Of a stretch of 64,000 nt of DNA, positions 23,733 to 33,515 are shown piece after piece. The notes below the pieces were generated by a model, which saw only the letters and a list, made by a program, of their open reading frames with translations, was not told where the DNA came from and did not search any database. The DNA comes from Leuctra nigra (lineage: Eukaryota; Arthropoda; Insecta; Plecoptera; Leuctridae), in NCBI GenBank assembly GCA_934045905.1, contig OW203765.1:18105409-18169408 (forward strand), given 5' to 3'. The number at the start of each line of letters is the position of its first letter. The stretch's first letter is position 1. Made by a program: the position numbers and the translations under genes.

Positions 23733-24421
23733 GAGCCTGAAACTTTATGATTGAATGGTTCCTTGTTAATTTTCAAAAATCACAGGATCTTGTTCAAAAA
23801 CTATACCTGGGACCACTCATTTGATATAAGTGTGTTTACACAATATCAGATCGATCGATATGTTGATTATTAGTGTCATAATTATGCGTTTGAAAGTTTC
23901 TATTCTAACTACCTTGGAACTTTGGAACTGAGGCGTCAATGTTGCCGTGATCCATAGCAACAAGCAAAATGTCCGTAAAATGTCAAAACTTTTGGATTTA
24001 AACACAGATTTGTCTGAAAATTGTCAAAAACACAGATAATGTTGGTCCCAATGACCATGCAAAGTTTTAAGTTGATCGGTCATACGGTTCTAGTTTAAAT
24101 TTCAAAAAAAAAAAAATTTAACCAATGGGAGGATTTGGCTGAAACTTTGTATGATTGGGTAAAATGTTAGTGGTAATGACTTGTCAAAATTTAAAATTGA
24201 TAAAACAAACCAATCGAAAGATATTTTTTTTTAAATTTGAACTAATCACGGGATTTCGTTCAAAAATGATCCCAGGGACCGCATAGAGTACGTTAGTATG
24301 TGTGCAAAATTTCAGATTGATTGCTTGAGCGGTTTGACCTGGGGTGTGAACACAAACAAAAAAAAACACACAGAGAAAGTGCCATAAGAGTACCGTGGTG
24401 ACGCTCGCTACGCTCGCTCAA

Positions 24422-25205
24422 TCATTGATTTATTGAAATGGTACAATTCCCGTTTTTCAAATACACATGTGATTATGATACTGGCTGTTAATTATAAGCA
24501 GCCATTTCAAGTATTACAACAATTTGTGAATCTGGCACCATAATTATGTTAAGAGGAAACCCCGTTTGATATAGTTTTGGTTTATTAAAACATATCCTAT
24601 TTATAACTTGAGACTTGGATCACGGCTTGAGCTTAAGACTTTGTGAGTCTTCGTGGAGAAAACATATCCGTGTCATTCAACTCGAGAGAAAGTTTGCAAG
24701 TATATTTCAAAATATTTATATTTTAAAAAACGGAATTTCATTAAAAATAATCTAATTTGAGACATTATTTTACATCATGTTCTATGGGTATTATATCAAC
24801 AGATTTCCTTATTATCATTTATAATAAAAATAATATAAAATATAAATTTAAAGTTAGCATCTATAAAGAACCTCCTTTTTTTAAGCGAGCTTTACTTACG
24901 ACTCTTTCCATGTGTATTTTGTTTCTGAGTGTTTTTGCATGAAGTTCGAATAAGTTCGAAGTTCAAAATATGAGCGGTCAGGTTTTTGATAAGATACATT
25001 TGAAAATTGAAACTGGAACCATTTTACCGATACCGACAAATGTTTCATAGTCTTGGGCCAACATTTTAAAAGATTTTGAAAATTTTCAAAACAATTATCC
25101 GAAAACGTCAAAATTATTGACATTTTACTGATATCTTGTTTTGAAATATTTGTAAATAATCAAAGAAAATATTTTCATTGTTTCATTGATGCAGGTTGTA
25201 TTCCT
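24422..25205. other. non-coding stretch, no feature seen
   Basis: AT-rich. ORFs of 61-75 codons without features. Confidence 0.4.
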
Positions 25206-25297
25206 TGCTTTTCCAAGATATATTATTCAACAGCAACTTTCACACTCAAATTAATTCGCAAGCAATACGAAGGCTCGCTTATCAACGCGTTAGCGTA
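25206..25297 (+). mobile_element. Helitron-like family, 3' end fragment
   Basis: Contains GCAACTTTCACACTCAAATT, GAAGGCTCGCTTATCAACGC and GTTAGCG, the reverse complement of 2605-2690 with the same AGCGAGCC variant. It therefore belongs to the 2591 subfamily. The final CAGAGCGTTTTCCTAG is lost. Confidence 0.65.
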
Positions 25298-26741
25298 TTC
25301 AAAGTTTTATTTATGAGCCTGCAATACTTTCCATGTATTCAAATAGATGAGTTAGAATTCCAAACAAACGGTCAGCTTAAACTGATATGATCAGCATTTT
25401 AAAAATGTCTCTAAATCTAAAAGTTGATACCGCAACATTTTGAAGTTGTTCTCTTCGTGTTGCTGTCTGGATTCGCTGCGACTAATTTCACGCCTCCCTT
25501 CACTTCCTCCCCCTGCCTCACCTCTAATGCCAAACATTACTCCCGGTGTTGGTGTAATTACGTCGTGGAGAGCGATTTCCCGAGCGAGCGGTGAAAATAA
25601 AGAAACTCGACGTCTTCGTTCTGCCCTTGTTAGTAGATAGTTTGTGAGGTCGGTTGGCTCAAGGAATCGTGCTCATTTTCTTCACCAACAAGTCAATTTA
25701 GATTTAAATTCAGGATGTTAGTCAGTTAAAGAAACATTCCGAGGCCGGGTTTTTAATGCTCTGATAAAACTATTGGTTAAGTTTAAAAAGTCATTCAAGG
25801 AATGCCATTGGTTATTGCGGCAATATGTTCTTGATCATCTGTTTAAAATTTAGCACAGCATTGAAAAACTGTCCCGAATATTATCTAATTATTAACTGCA
25901 ATATTTGACATTTTCGGTTTTAATGGAGGACTTCCAGTGAATTGTTAGGTAAAAATTTAATGAACCCGAACAAGCTTAACTAAATAAAATATATCAGTAT
26001 TTGATTCAACTTTTGACAACAAATAAAACAATGATTTAAAAAAGAAAATAATAAAAAATCCATATAAATAGCCTAGACAAAATTGATATAGACCCTAAAC
26101 TAATGCAACAGTTGGTTTAGTGGTGTCTCTTCAGAAAAAATGTTCTACGCCGTAGCAGCTATTAAATATCAGCTAGCATTCGCGCACTGCAAATTTATAC
26201 AAATTAGCTTCTAATTACTTTTTAATTAACCTCTTGGGGTAATTACTTGCACTAAAGACATGCGTTTTAATGTATTTTTCCATTCCGACTTTGATGACAC
26301 TTGGCGGAATTGTTCGTCAGCCATGAAGAAGTACATGGCTCTTTCAGCTTTTTGTCTAAATCACAGCGTTTCGGAAAATACGGCCCTCCTAGCTGAAAAA
26401 TGTCACTAAAATATGAATATTTGAGAAGCTAAAGAACTTGGTAATACTGTTCTGTTTCTCCCGCAAAATACCGTATATTATATTATTCCAAACCCTTTCA
26501 AAATGAAAGAAGAACTTGATTTGAGCTCGGCCGTCAACGCTAAGCCATGCCTCGTCACGACTCGTCGACTTTTAATCGCTCCGCCATCAGGAAATGGAAT
26601 AATTATACACGCAAAAGGCAGTCCGATGTTTTCAGCATGCCATCCTGTCATTGACATTCATTAATACGGAAGCGCCATTTGCTGATGAGCTGGCGAGCGA
26701 GATTACACAACCTTTCAGAGATGCCCTCGCGGTTATCCCGT
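25298..26741. other. non-coding stretch, no feature seen
   Basis: GC rises at 25440-25640 with one 66-codon ORF lacking features. The rest is AT-rich. Nothing else is supported up to the 41-bp satellite. Confidence 0.35.
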
Positions 26742-27519
26742 GCTCGAACATATCGAATATGGCCGCCACACATGCGTACACTCTCGAACATATCGAATAT
26801 GGCCGCCGACGCATGCGTACACTCTCAAACATATCGAATATGGCCGCCGACACATGCGTACACTCTCGAACATATCGAATATGGCCGCCGACGCATGCGA
26901 ACACTCTCGAACATATCGAATATGGCCGCCGACACATGCGTACACTATCGAACATATCGAATATGGCCGCCGACGCATGCGTACACTCTCGAACATATCG
27001 AATATGGCCGTCGACGCATGCGTACACTCTCGAACACATCGAATATGGCGGTCGACGCATCATACACTCTCGAACATATCGAATATGGCCGCCGACACAT
27101 GCGTACACTCTCGAACATATCGAATATGGCCGCCGACGCATGCGTACACTCTCGAACATATCGAATATGGCCGTCGACGCATGCGTACACTCTCGAACAT
27201 ATCGAATATGGCCGCCGACACTGCGTACACTCTCGAACATATCGAATATGGCCGCCGACACTGCGTACACTCTCGAACATATCGAATATGGCCGTCGACG
27301 CATGCGTACACTCTCGAACATATCGAATATGGCCGTCGACGCATGCGTACACTCTCGAACATATCGAATATGGCCGCCGACGCATGCGTACACTCTCGAA
27401 CATATCGAATATGGCCGCCGACGCATGCGTACACTCTCGAACATATCGAATATGGCCGCCGACGCATGCGTACACTCTCGAACATATCGAATATGGCCGC
27501 CGACGCATGCGTACACTCT
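26742..27519. repeat. 41-bp minisatellite, ~19 copies
   Basis: The unit consists of TCGAACATATCGAATATGG followed by CCGCCGACGCATGCGTACAC and TC. Most units are exactly 41 bp. A few are 40 bp through loss of one base (for example GACACTGCG for GACACATGCG). Variants alternate GCCGCC/GCCGTC and GACGCATG/GACACATG. Because 41 is not a multiple of 3 and the unit lacks stops in most frames, five frames give ORFs of 87-324 codons with the same scrambled repeat peptides. I do not regard any as genes. Each unit holds a GCATGC palindrome, several CpGs and a TATGGCCGCC motif. Confidence 0.95.
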
Positions 27520-27865
27520 CTCATGCCCATCTGAGATGTGTTTTATTTCAATTGTATTTAATCCTAGATTCATATATTTCCAGAGAGTTGAATCTTTAAA
27601 AATTACACATAATTTAACAATATAACCAAAAATAATAGTTCAATTGTCTTCTGAATTCAAGTTGATACTCAATTAAAGCTTCAATCATTGTGTTTCTATC
27701 AAGTAAAATTCCGAAAGTTTCGAATTATCGATCATCTATTACTTGCAGTGTCACCACCTTCTCTATTCCTAAGCAGAAAATTTACCATTCTAGATCATGG
27801 CGATTGTCCCTCAAAATTAGTCATCCATAACTAGAGCAGATTCATCTCTTTGGTAACATTTATCT
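27520..27865. other. non-coding stretch, no feature seen
   Basis: AT-rich, between the satellite and a SINE pair. Confidence 0.4.
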
Positions 27866-28197
27866 CTATGGTTTAACGTCGTCCTGCTCTGTAACTGATT
27901 CTCCTAAGTGATGCATGATTATGATGAAGGATAGGTAAGATCATGGATAGAAGTTGGGTAGATATGATCGTGGCCTATTAGTAGGCAAAATTCCCATCAT
28001 TTGCCTGAATTCATTTACTTTACAGGGTTGATTGACATTTGAGACTGCTAAGAGAATGTTTTGGGTTAGGCAAATGATGTAAAGGTACTCTACTAATAGG
28101 CCACGAACGCCTCCTTTCCTTACCAATTTATCATTATCATAATCAATCATCAGTCTTCATAATCCTAGCTGCAGAACAGTGCGACGTTAACACTACT
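27866..28197. mobile_element. two SINE 3' halves in inverted orientation
   Basis: 27869-27992 is the SINE 3' body on the minus strand (TTTAACGTCGTCCTGCTCTG, GATCGTGGCCTATTAGTAGG). 28075-28197 is the same body on the plus strand (CTACTAATAGGCCACGAACG, GAACAGTGCGACGTTAACAC). About 80 bp of unrelated sequence lies between. The halves share GGCAAATGAT-type junctions facing each other and could fold into a hairpin. The tRNA heads are absent from both. Confidence 0.75.
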
Positions 28198-28772
28198 AAA
28201 ATATATTCAATCATAACTAACCCACTCCTGTCGCTAAGTTTCTATGAACGATAAGAACAAATCCTTTCAAACGTCTATTGAATTGACAATAAAAAGTTCC
28301 TGTAAAATTGGGTCACTTTTCTAAATCCAATGATTCTCTCTCTATTCGGGTGGAGTTATCGAGCTTTGAAGCTATCTAGGAGCTTTGAACTTGGGACTTT
28401 TATGAGCCACAGTCGTAAACTATGTTCCAACGGTTCGTGCAAGCGTGACCGAGAATTTAATAATCGAAAAGGCTTTTTAGCAGCACATTTACTACTCTTT
28501 CAGTCAAAAGTCGGTACAAAAAGCATAACACTTACTCTACCTAGACGTGACGGCTCTATGAGGTGATACTAAGATGGGAGGATTGTCCAAGGTCTATTGT
28601 AGAGCATATTAATACGAAGGCTCGCTTATCAACGCGTTACGTAGAGCGTTTCCCTAAGTATAATGTGATGTCTATCATTAACCCCGTATCGCTGTTCACT
28701 CTCGGAATTATATCTCATAGTAAATTGAACCTTATGAGGATTACGCTCTAGGGGCGAATTTCTAGCAATTAG
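28198..28772. other. non-coding stretch with one Helitron terminus
   Basis: Two ORFs (78 and 62 codons) lack recognisable features, and the second overlaps the Helitron terminus at 28611. No gene is supported. Confidence 0.4.
28611..28655 (+). mobile_element. Helitron-like family 3' terminus
   Basis: AATACGAAGGCTCGCTTATC, AACGCGTTACGTAGAGCG and TTTCCCTAA reproduce the 3' terminal block, here ending CTAA, which still fits the CTRR form. It belongs to the AGGCTCGC subfamily of 2591 and 25206. Body not recognisable. Confidence 0.65.
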
Positions 28773-29428
28773 TTGAGCGAGCGTAGCGAGCGTCACCACG
28801 GTACTCTTATGGCACTTTCTCTGTGTGTTTTTTTGTTTTTTTTTGTTTTTTTTTTGTCTGCACTGCCCAGATCAAACCGCACAATCAATCGATCTGAAAT
28901 TTTGCACACGTACTAACGTAATCTATGCGGTCTCTGGGATCGTTTTTGAAAGGGATCCTGTGATTGGTTCAAATTTAAAAAAAATTATCTTTCGATTGGT
29001 TGGTCCGTTCAATTTGAAATTTTGAGAAGTCATTACGACCAACATTTTGCCCAATCAAACAAAATTTCATCCAAATTTTCCCATTGGTTAAAATTAAAAA
29101 AAAAAAATCATGTGTTTTTTGAAATTTAAACTAGAACCGTATGACCGATCAACTTAAAACTTTGCATGATCATTGGGACCAACATTATCTGTATTTTTTA
29201 CTACTTTCAGACTAATCTGTGTTTAAATCCAAAAGTAATTGACATTTTACGGACATTTTGCGTGTTACCTGTCAAATTTCTCGAAAATGTTGATCACGGC
29301 TACTTTGACTCTTCAGTTCTAATCCAAGGTAGTTGAGCAAAAACTTTTAAACGCATATGAAACTTATAATGACCGTTCAACAGATCGATCTGATATTGTG
29401 TACACACACTTATATCATATGAGTGGTC
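28773..29428 (+). mobile_element. Helitron-like copy, 5' two-thirds
   Basis: Begins TTGAGCGAGCGTAGCGAGCG (28773), then the subtype block GTACTCTTATGGCACTTTCT, a T-rich run, and the internal modules CGATCTGAAATTTTGCACAC, GATCAACTTAAAACTTTGCA and GATCTGATATTGTGTACACA. It stops at 29428, where a segment duplicated at 32566 begins, so the CCTAG end is missing. Confidence 0.8.
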
Positions 29429-29655
29429 TGAAATTTTATTGACCAAAACTTTTTAAAAGACTATACATTTGATTAAATATTATTGCCTGATAAAGAAAAA
29501 GGTTGGGTAAAACAAGAATGTAAAACATATTTCACCTAGAGTGAGATGGACCGAACAAAACTATAGAAAAAAGATCGATACATTTTATATGATCGCTTAT
29601 TGATCACTTAAAACTAGAAAAGTCATTGAAAGTAATATAGCACACAATTCTGTTA
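29429..29655 (+). repeat. left part of a duplicated segment (interrupted copy)
   Basis: Matches 32566-32790 almost base for base (ACTATACATTTGATTAAATA, GTAAGATGGACCGAAC-type block, AAGATCGATACATTTTATAT). The match resumes at 31735-31837 after the Helitron-like insertion at 29656-31734. It is either a local duplication or a dispersed repeat, and serves as the empty-site reference. Confidence 0.85.
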
Positions 29656-30178
29656 CTAGGAAAACGCTCTGAGTAACGCGTTGATGAGCGAGCACGGATA
29701 CACGCAACACCTCGAACCGAAATTATGTCTATCGAAAATGTCATTAAAAGCCAATAATTCTTGAATTTCGTCACAGACTTGTATAAATATCTCCAAAATT
29801 TCCAAAAATATTGGTCCCAATAACCTTGCTAAGTTTTAAGTTGTTCGATTAAACCTTTGATTGAACGGTTCCTTGTTAAGTTTCAAAAATCACATGATAT
29901 CCTTCAAACAATATACCTGGGACCACTCATATGATATGATATTACTGTGTACACAATATCAGATCAATCTGTTAAACGGTCATTATTAGTTTCATTTTGT
30001 TTGAAACTTTCTGCTCTAACTACCCTGCCTTGAACTGAAGATTCGAAGTCGCCGTGAATTTGACAGCCAACACACAAAATGTCGCTAGAATTACAAAAAC
30101 TTTTGAAAATAACGACAGATAAGACTGAAAATTGGCAAAAATACCTTAAATGTTGCTACCAATTACCATGCGAAGTTT

Positions 30179-30421
30179 TTAGTTGGTCGGTCCATCGGCA
30201 ATACCCGCTGCACGAGAGCGGGTATTGCGTTGATTGTTTGAGTATCTCCTTGCAGCAGTCTGGTCGGGGGTCTCTTTGCTCCTTGATGCTTTATTATTAA
30301 CGACATTTTGTTTCAACCTTTTAGATTTAGCTTCGTCAGTTTCTTGATCTTCAATTTCACGCAGACGCTTTTTCGCCTTTATGGCTTTCATTCTAGCAGA
30401 AGTCTTTCCATTTTTCGGCAT
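30179..30421 (-). pseudogene. N-terminal fragment resembling Helitron/STPR-type protein
   Basis: The ATG at 30421 opens an 80-codon basic frame: MPKNGKTSARMKAIKAKKRL, an acidic EIEDQETDEAK, then KRLKQN and SKETPDQTAARRYSNNQRN. The TP-x-Q-x-A-x-R...N-x-R pattern is that of STPR-like repeats, found at the N-terminus of many arthropod Helitron proteins and in some DNA-binding proteins. The recognisable part ends near residue 72 (RSRAAG). The last residues and the stop come from ordinary element sequence, so the gene has been cut by a rearrangement at the hairpin 30198-30228. No Rep or helicase domain remains. It lies on the same strand as the element's CCTAG 3' end. Confidence 0.55.
30198..30228. 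other. 12-bp perfect stem hairpin at a junction
   Basis: GCAATACCCGCT, loop GCACGAG, AGCGGGTATTGC. The hairpin sits exactly where the sequence stops matching the other family copies (which continue TTCTAGTTTAAATTT after CGGTC) and the ORF fragment begins. It may be a remnant of another element end or a scar of the rearrangement. Confidence 0.8.
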
Positions 30422-30599
30422 GTTTAAATAGGGATAAGATAGGTAATGAAAAAGTAAGAAGTAGAGTACCTACCTAATTAAAGTACAATAATATTTGTGT
30501 GATCAATGTTTGAAATGCACGAAATGTGTGCTCAAAGACGTAATGTATTCAATGTCGTAATGTTACGAAATGAATCTTGAACAAAACTTCGCAAATATG

Positions 30600-30860
30600 A
30601 AAATAAAGTAAACACCTTTCAACTAATAAGCGAAAGGAATCAAAGTTCCACACAAAAAAAACGGATCATGTAAAATAGTAACTACCTAGTTTAGAAACGG
30701 AATGAATCCAACGTTCCACAATTAAAATAAGACAACGTAATGTTTTGAACTGAATGAATCAAAACTTTCAAAAAAAAATAGCAACCTTCAAGGAAATGTC
30801 AGGCTAGACAGAAGCTCAGAAACGGAATAAATCCAACGTTTCCAAGAAGAAAATAATTTG
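30600..30860. repeat. four spaced copies of a GAAT-AATCCAACGTTCC motif
   Basis: Related 18-20-bp blocks at about 30632 (AAGGAATCAAAGTTCCACAC), 30696 (AACGGAATGAATCCAACGTT), 30750 (AACTGAATGAATCAAAACTT) and 30821 (AACGGAATAAATCCAACGTT). They lie upstream of the ORF fragment on its strand. Confidence 0.55.
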
Positions 30861-31734
30861 AAATAATCAATCCCCTGGACAAAAACTGTAGATACCTAAT
30901 ATCTATGCTTTAAAAGCGATTCAATTTTACTAATACCTTCACAAAGTACACCAAATTGCCAAAATTATCAACGAAAAGAAGCAAAATGCAGGAGAGATTT
31001 GGAATGACGTGTGAACGCTAGAAGAGAACAAACGCCACTCAATGATATTATTGAAATGTGAGCTTATGTTTCTAATCCCTCCTGGATGCAAAATCAGCCA
31101 AGTAGAAACACGGGAGGCACGGCCATCAGAACTACGAATTGAAGAAAAGACAATCAAGGTCCTTAAAAACTCGAAATGATTTGTTGGAAACTATGATCCA
31201 AATTGAATTATTCAAATTTGATCAACTCAATAAACATAAAAATATCTGCTTTTCACTAAAAAAGTGTACATACCATCAAAACACTCTTGTACCTAAAGCA
31301 AATCAGATTCAGTTGCATTGGAAAGACATTCATTTTCAATGTTTCATTTCTGACAGCTATTAAAAATGTCAATAAGTGCATACTTTCTTGACAGATTCGG
31401 CTGAAAATTTGTAAAATAAGTGACTTTGTTGGTCTTACTGACCATGCTAAATATGAGTTTGATCACATTTCTCGAAGGCCATTTTCATTTTTTAGGCTAT
31501 CAGGAGATACTTATTTTAACAATGAACCAATGGATGGATTTCAAAAAAAAATTGGGTCTGCAAACAGAGAAGGTTGTCTTTACATGTGTGCAAAATTTCA
31601 GGTCGATCGGTGAAACGGTGCGACTTCTATTGCTTCCTTTAGCATACAAAAACAAAAACAAAAAAAAAAACAAAAAAAAAAACAGAGGTCCGTGCTAAAA
31701 GAGCCAAATGGAGTCGCTCGCTTCGCTCGCTCAA

Positions 31735-31837
31735 TAATAATGGATGCAACAGTAAAGAGTGAAGAAAGGAACAAAACCCCTAATGGAAATGCTCACTATT
31801 TGTAATGAATGTGAATTACACGGTGCAATTTCTATAT
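31735..31837 (+). repeat. right part of the duplicated segment (interrupted copy)
   Basis: GGATGCAACAGTAAAGAGTG to TTACACGGTGCAATTTCT matches 32793-32886. The match ends where the next Helitron-like fragment starts. Confidence 0.85.
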
Positions 31838-31869
31838 TATTTTTATATTTTTATATTATTTTAGGTATA

Positions 31870-32119
31870 TTTTTTTAAAGAGATTCTGTGATTACTGGGA
31901 ACGTAGTTCAATTATAAAGGTTCAATCGATCAACTTAAAACTTTGCATGGTTATTGGGACTAATATTTGAGTGATATTAGGAGATTTTTAAACAAGTCTG
32001 TGAAAAATTCAAGAATTATTGGCTTTTAATAATATTTTCGATAGACGCAGAATTTCGGTTCGAGGTGTTGCGCGTATCCGTGCTCGCTCATCAACGCGTT
32101 TCACAGAGCGTTTTCCTAG
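31870..32119 (+). mobile_element. short Helitron-like copy, 3' end intact
   Basis: Ends GCTCGCTCATCAACGCGTTT, CACAGAGCGTTTTCCTAG at 32119, with T following. Preceding modules GATCAACTTAAAACTTTGCA and TGGTTATTGGGACTAATAT match the first ~250 bp of 35017 read in reverse. The 5' end is missing and the left border lies in AT-rich sequence, so the start is approximate. Confidence 0.75.
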
Positions 32120-32565
32120 TATAGTAATTTAGACCTTAGTGTTGTCTCAATATGGTCGAATTATTCTTATGACTTGTTCCGATGAGTGTAGGTCAATAAT
32201 CATCTATAGTTTTCTTGCTTTGCTTACAACTTTGTATAAGGATGTTGAAAATCTATTGATAATTCTCACTAGTTTAGACACGTTGAATTAACATATTAAC
32301 AATGGTCTTCACTTCTTTCAACTGCGCACTGCTACCGCGCATGTCGGTGTAGAAGTTTTGTACGGAGTTAGAAGTTGGCTTGAGTCTTGGATTAGTGAAC
32401 CGTGAATGAAAGAAAACGAGCGAAGGTCAACGGAAAGTTCGGTTCTTTGCTCAACTGACCGTAGAATATTCGTTAATCAAAGAAACATTCTACACGTATT
32501 ATATTTCATATGACAGCCTTCACTTTCTTTTCAAATCTTTATTTGAGTCAGGCCCTTACAATGAC
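32120..32565. other. non-coding stretch, no feature seen
   Basis: No ORF or repeat of note between the Helitron fragment and the duplicated segment. Confidence 0.4.
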
Positions 32566-32886
32566 TTTATTGACCAAAACTTATTAAAAGACTATACATT
32601 TGATTAAATATTATTGCCTGATAAAGAAAAATGTTTGGTAAAACAAGAATGTAAATCATATTTCACCTAGAGTAAGATGGACCGAACAAACTATAGAAAA
32701 AAGATCGATACATTTTATATGATCGCTTATTGATCACTTAAAACTTGAAAAGTCATTGAAAGTAATATAGCACACACTTCTGTTATAATTTAATGGATGC
32801 AACAGTAAAGAGTGAAGAAAGGAACAAAACCCCTAATGAAAATGCTCACTATTTGTAATGAATGTGAATTACACGGTGCAATTTCT
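32566..32886 (+). repeat. uninterrupted copy of the duplicated segment (empty site)
   Basis: Matches 29429-29655 joined to 31735-31837 with few differences. The junction here is TTCTGTTATAATTTAATGG (about 32779-32797). It defines both ends of the 29656-31734 insertion. Confidence 0.85.
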
Positions 32887-33044
32887 TGAAAAACTTCTGT
32901 GTCCCATTCCCATTTTTCATACAATTTTGTATTTACACGACGCAACTTTCTGTCACAGAACTTAAAGCATGTTCTAATTTCCATTCAAGAAGTGTGACAC
33001 AGAAGTGTGGTACAGAAGTTGTACAAGAAGTTGCACCGTGTAAA
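32868..33044. mobile_element. ~177-bp MITE with TTACACGGTGCAA ends
   Basis: Left end TTACACGGTGCAATTTCTT (from 32869) and right end AGAAGTTGCACCGTGTAA (33026-33043) are near-perfect inverted repeats. An internal TTACACGACGCAACTTTCTG (about 32933) repeats the left end in direct orientation. Short ORFs over it are not credible. Its left tip is also present at 31820-31837. Confidence 0.65.
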
Positions 33045-33515
33045 TGGGGCTTTAAGATAATTAGTAACAGGTGTTTAGCTGCATGTACTTGCATGTACGT
33101 GCGCCATGGCCTCAATTAGAAGATTCAACAAAACTATATTGTTGTCTTTTCGTATAAACTTCAAGATATTGCGATTTCCACATAATGCCTTCATGCCTTC
33201 TGCTCACTATACTCGATCTTATATCATGTAATTTTGTCAACTGAGGCTTGTGAGGTTAAACAGTTTGGTCCAGTGACATTTTCAGACGTGAATGTCTTTG
33301 ATTTATTATAAGTTTTAACGTAAAGTACATTAAAATATATATTTTTAATTAAATCCTTCGTCCGCATTTTTATAAAAATGCTTCCTTTATTGCAGGAATA
33401 GTTTAAAAATGGCACACGCACATCCTTTTCTCTACGAAATACCTAACTCATTCATAAAGGAAGTTAACACTTATACCAGGAAAATGCAGACATTGAAACC
33501 AACATGTACTGTATA
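33045..33515. other. non-coding stretch, no feature seen
   Basis: AT-rich with a 65-codon minus ORF of no recognisable nature. Confidence 0.4.

Larger units (their letters stand above)
21865..24421 (-). mobile_element. Helitron-like copy split by a nested LINE
   Basis: Plus-strand left end CTAGGAAAACGCTCTGTG (21865) and right end ACGCTCGCTACGCTCGCTCA plus A (to 24421). The flanks are A on the left and T on the right. Removing 22064-23732 restores about 890 bp that align with 35017-35895 and 29656 onwards, including the blocks ATTGGTCCCAATAAGCATG, TATACCTGGGACCACTCAT, CAGATCGATCGA and TGTGTGCAAAATTTCAGATT. The right-end subtype (GAGAAAGTGCCATAAGAGTA) is shared with 28773-29428. Strand follows the CCTAG-3' orientation. 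Confidence 0.85.
29656..31734 (-). mobile_element. largest Helitron-like copy (2.08 kb), composite
   Basis: Plus-strand ends are CTAGGAAAACGCTCTGAG (29656) and GTCGCTCGCTTCGCTCGCTC plus AA (to 31734). The paralogous empty site at 32566-32886 reads TTCTGTTATAATTTAATGG, and this locus reads TTCTGTTA, element, TAATAATGG. Insertion is therefore between A and T without an obvious duplication. On the minus strand the element ends in the short inverted repeat AACGC...GCGTT followed by TTTCCTAG, which is Helitron-like (hairpin plus CTAG). 29656-30198 follows copy 35017. 30199 to about 31200 is extra sequence with an ORF fragment. 31200-31734 follows copy 45179. Confidence 0.75.

Noticed and set aside
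26742..27519. CRISPR array
   Set aside because: Direct repeats are contiguous with no unique spacers, and the host is a eukaryote.
26632..27625. Overlapping ORFs of 87-324 codons on both strands
   Set aside because: They are translations of a 41-bp tandem repeat in several frames, with the same scrambled peptides in each and no flanking coding sequence.
29656..31734. Classical cut-and-paste MITE with terminal inverted repeats
   Set aside because: The two ends (CTAGGAAAACG and CGCTCGCTCAA) are not inverted copies. The GAGCGAGC match is subterminal on one side, and no consistent target duplication was found.
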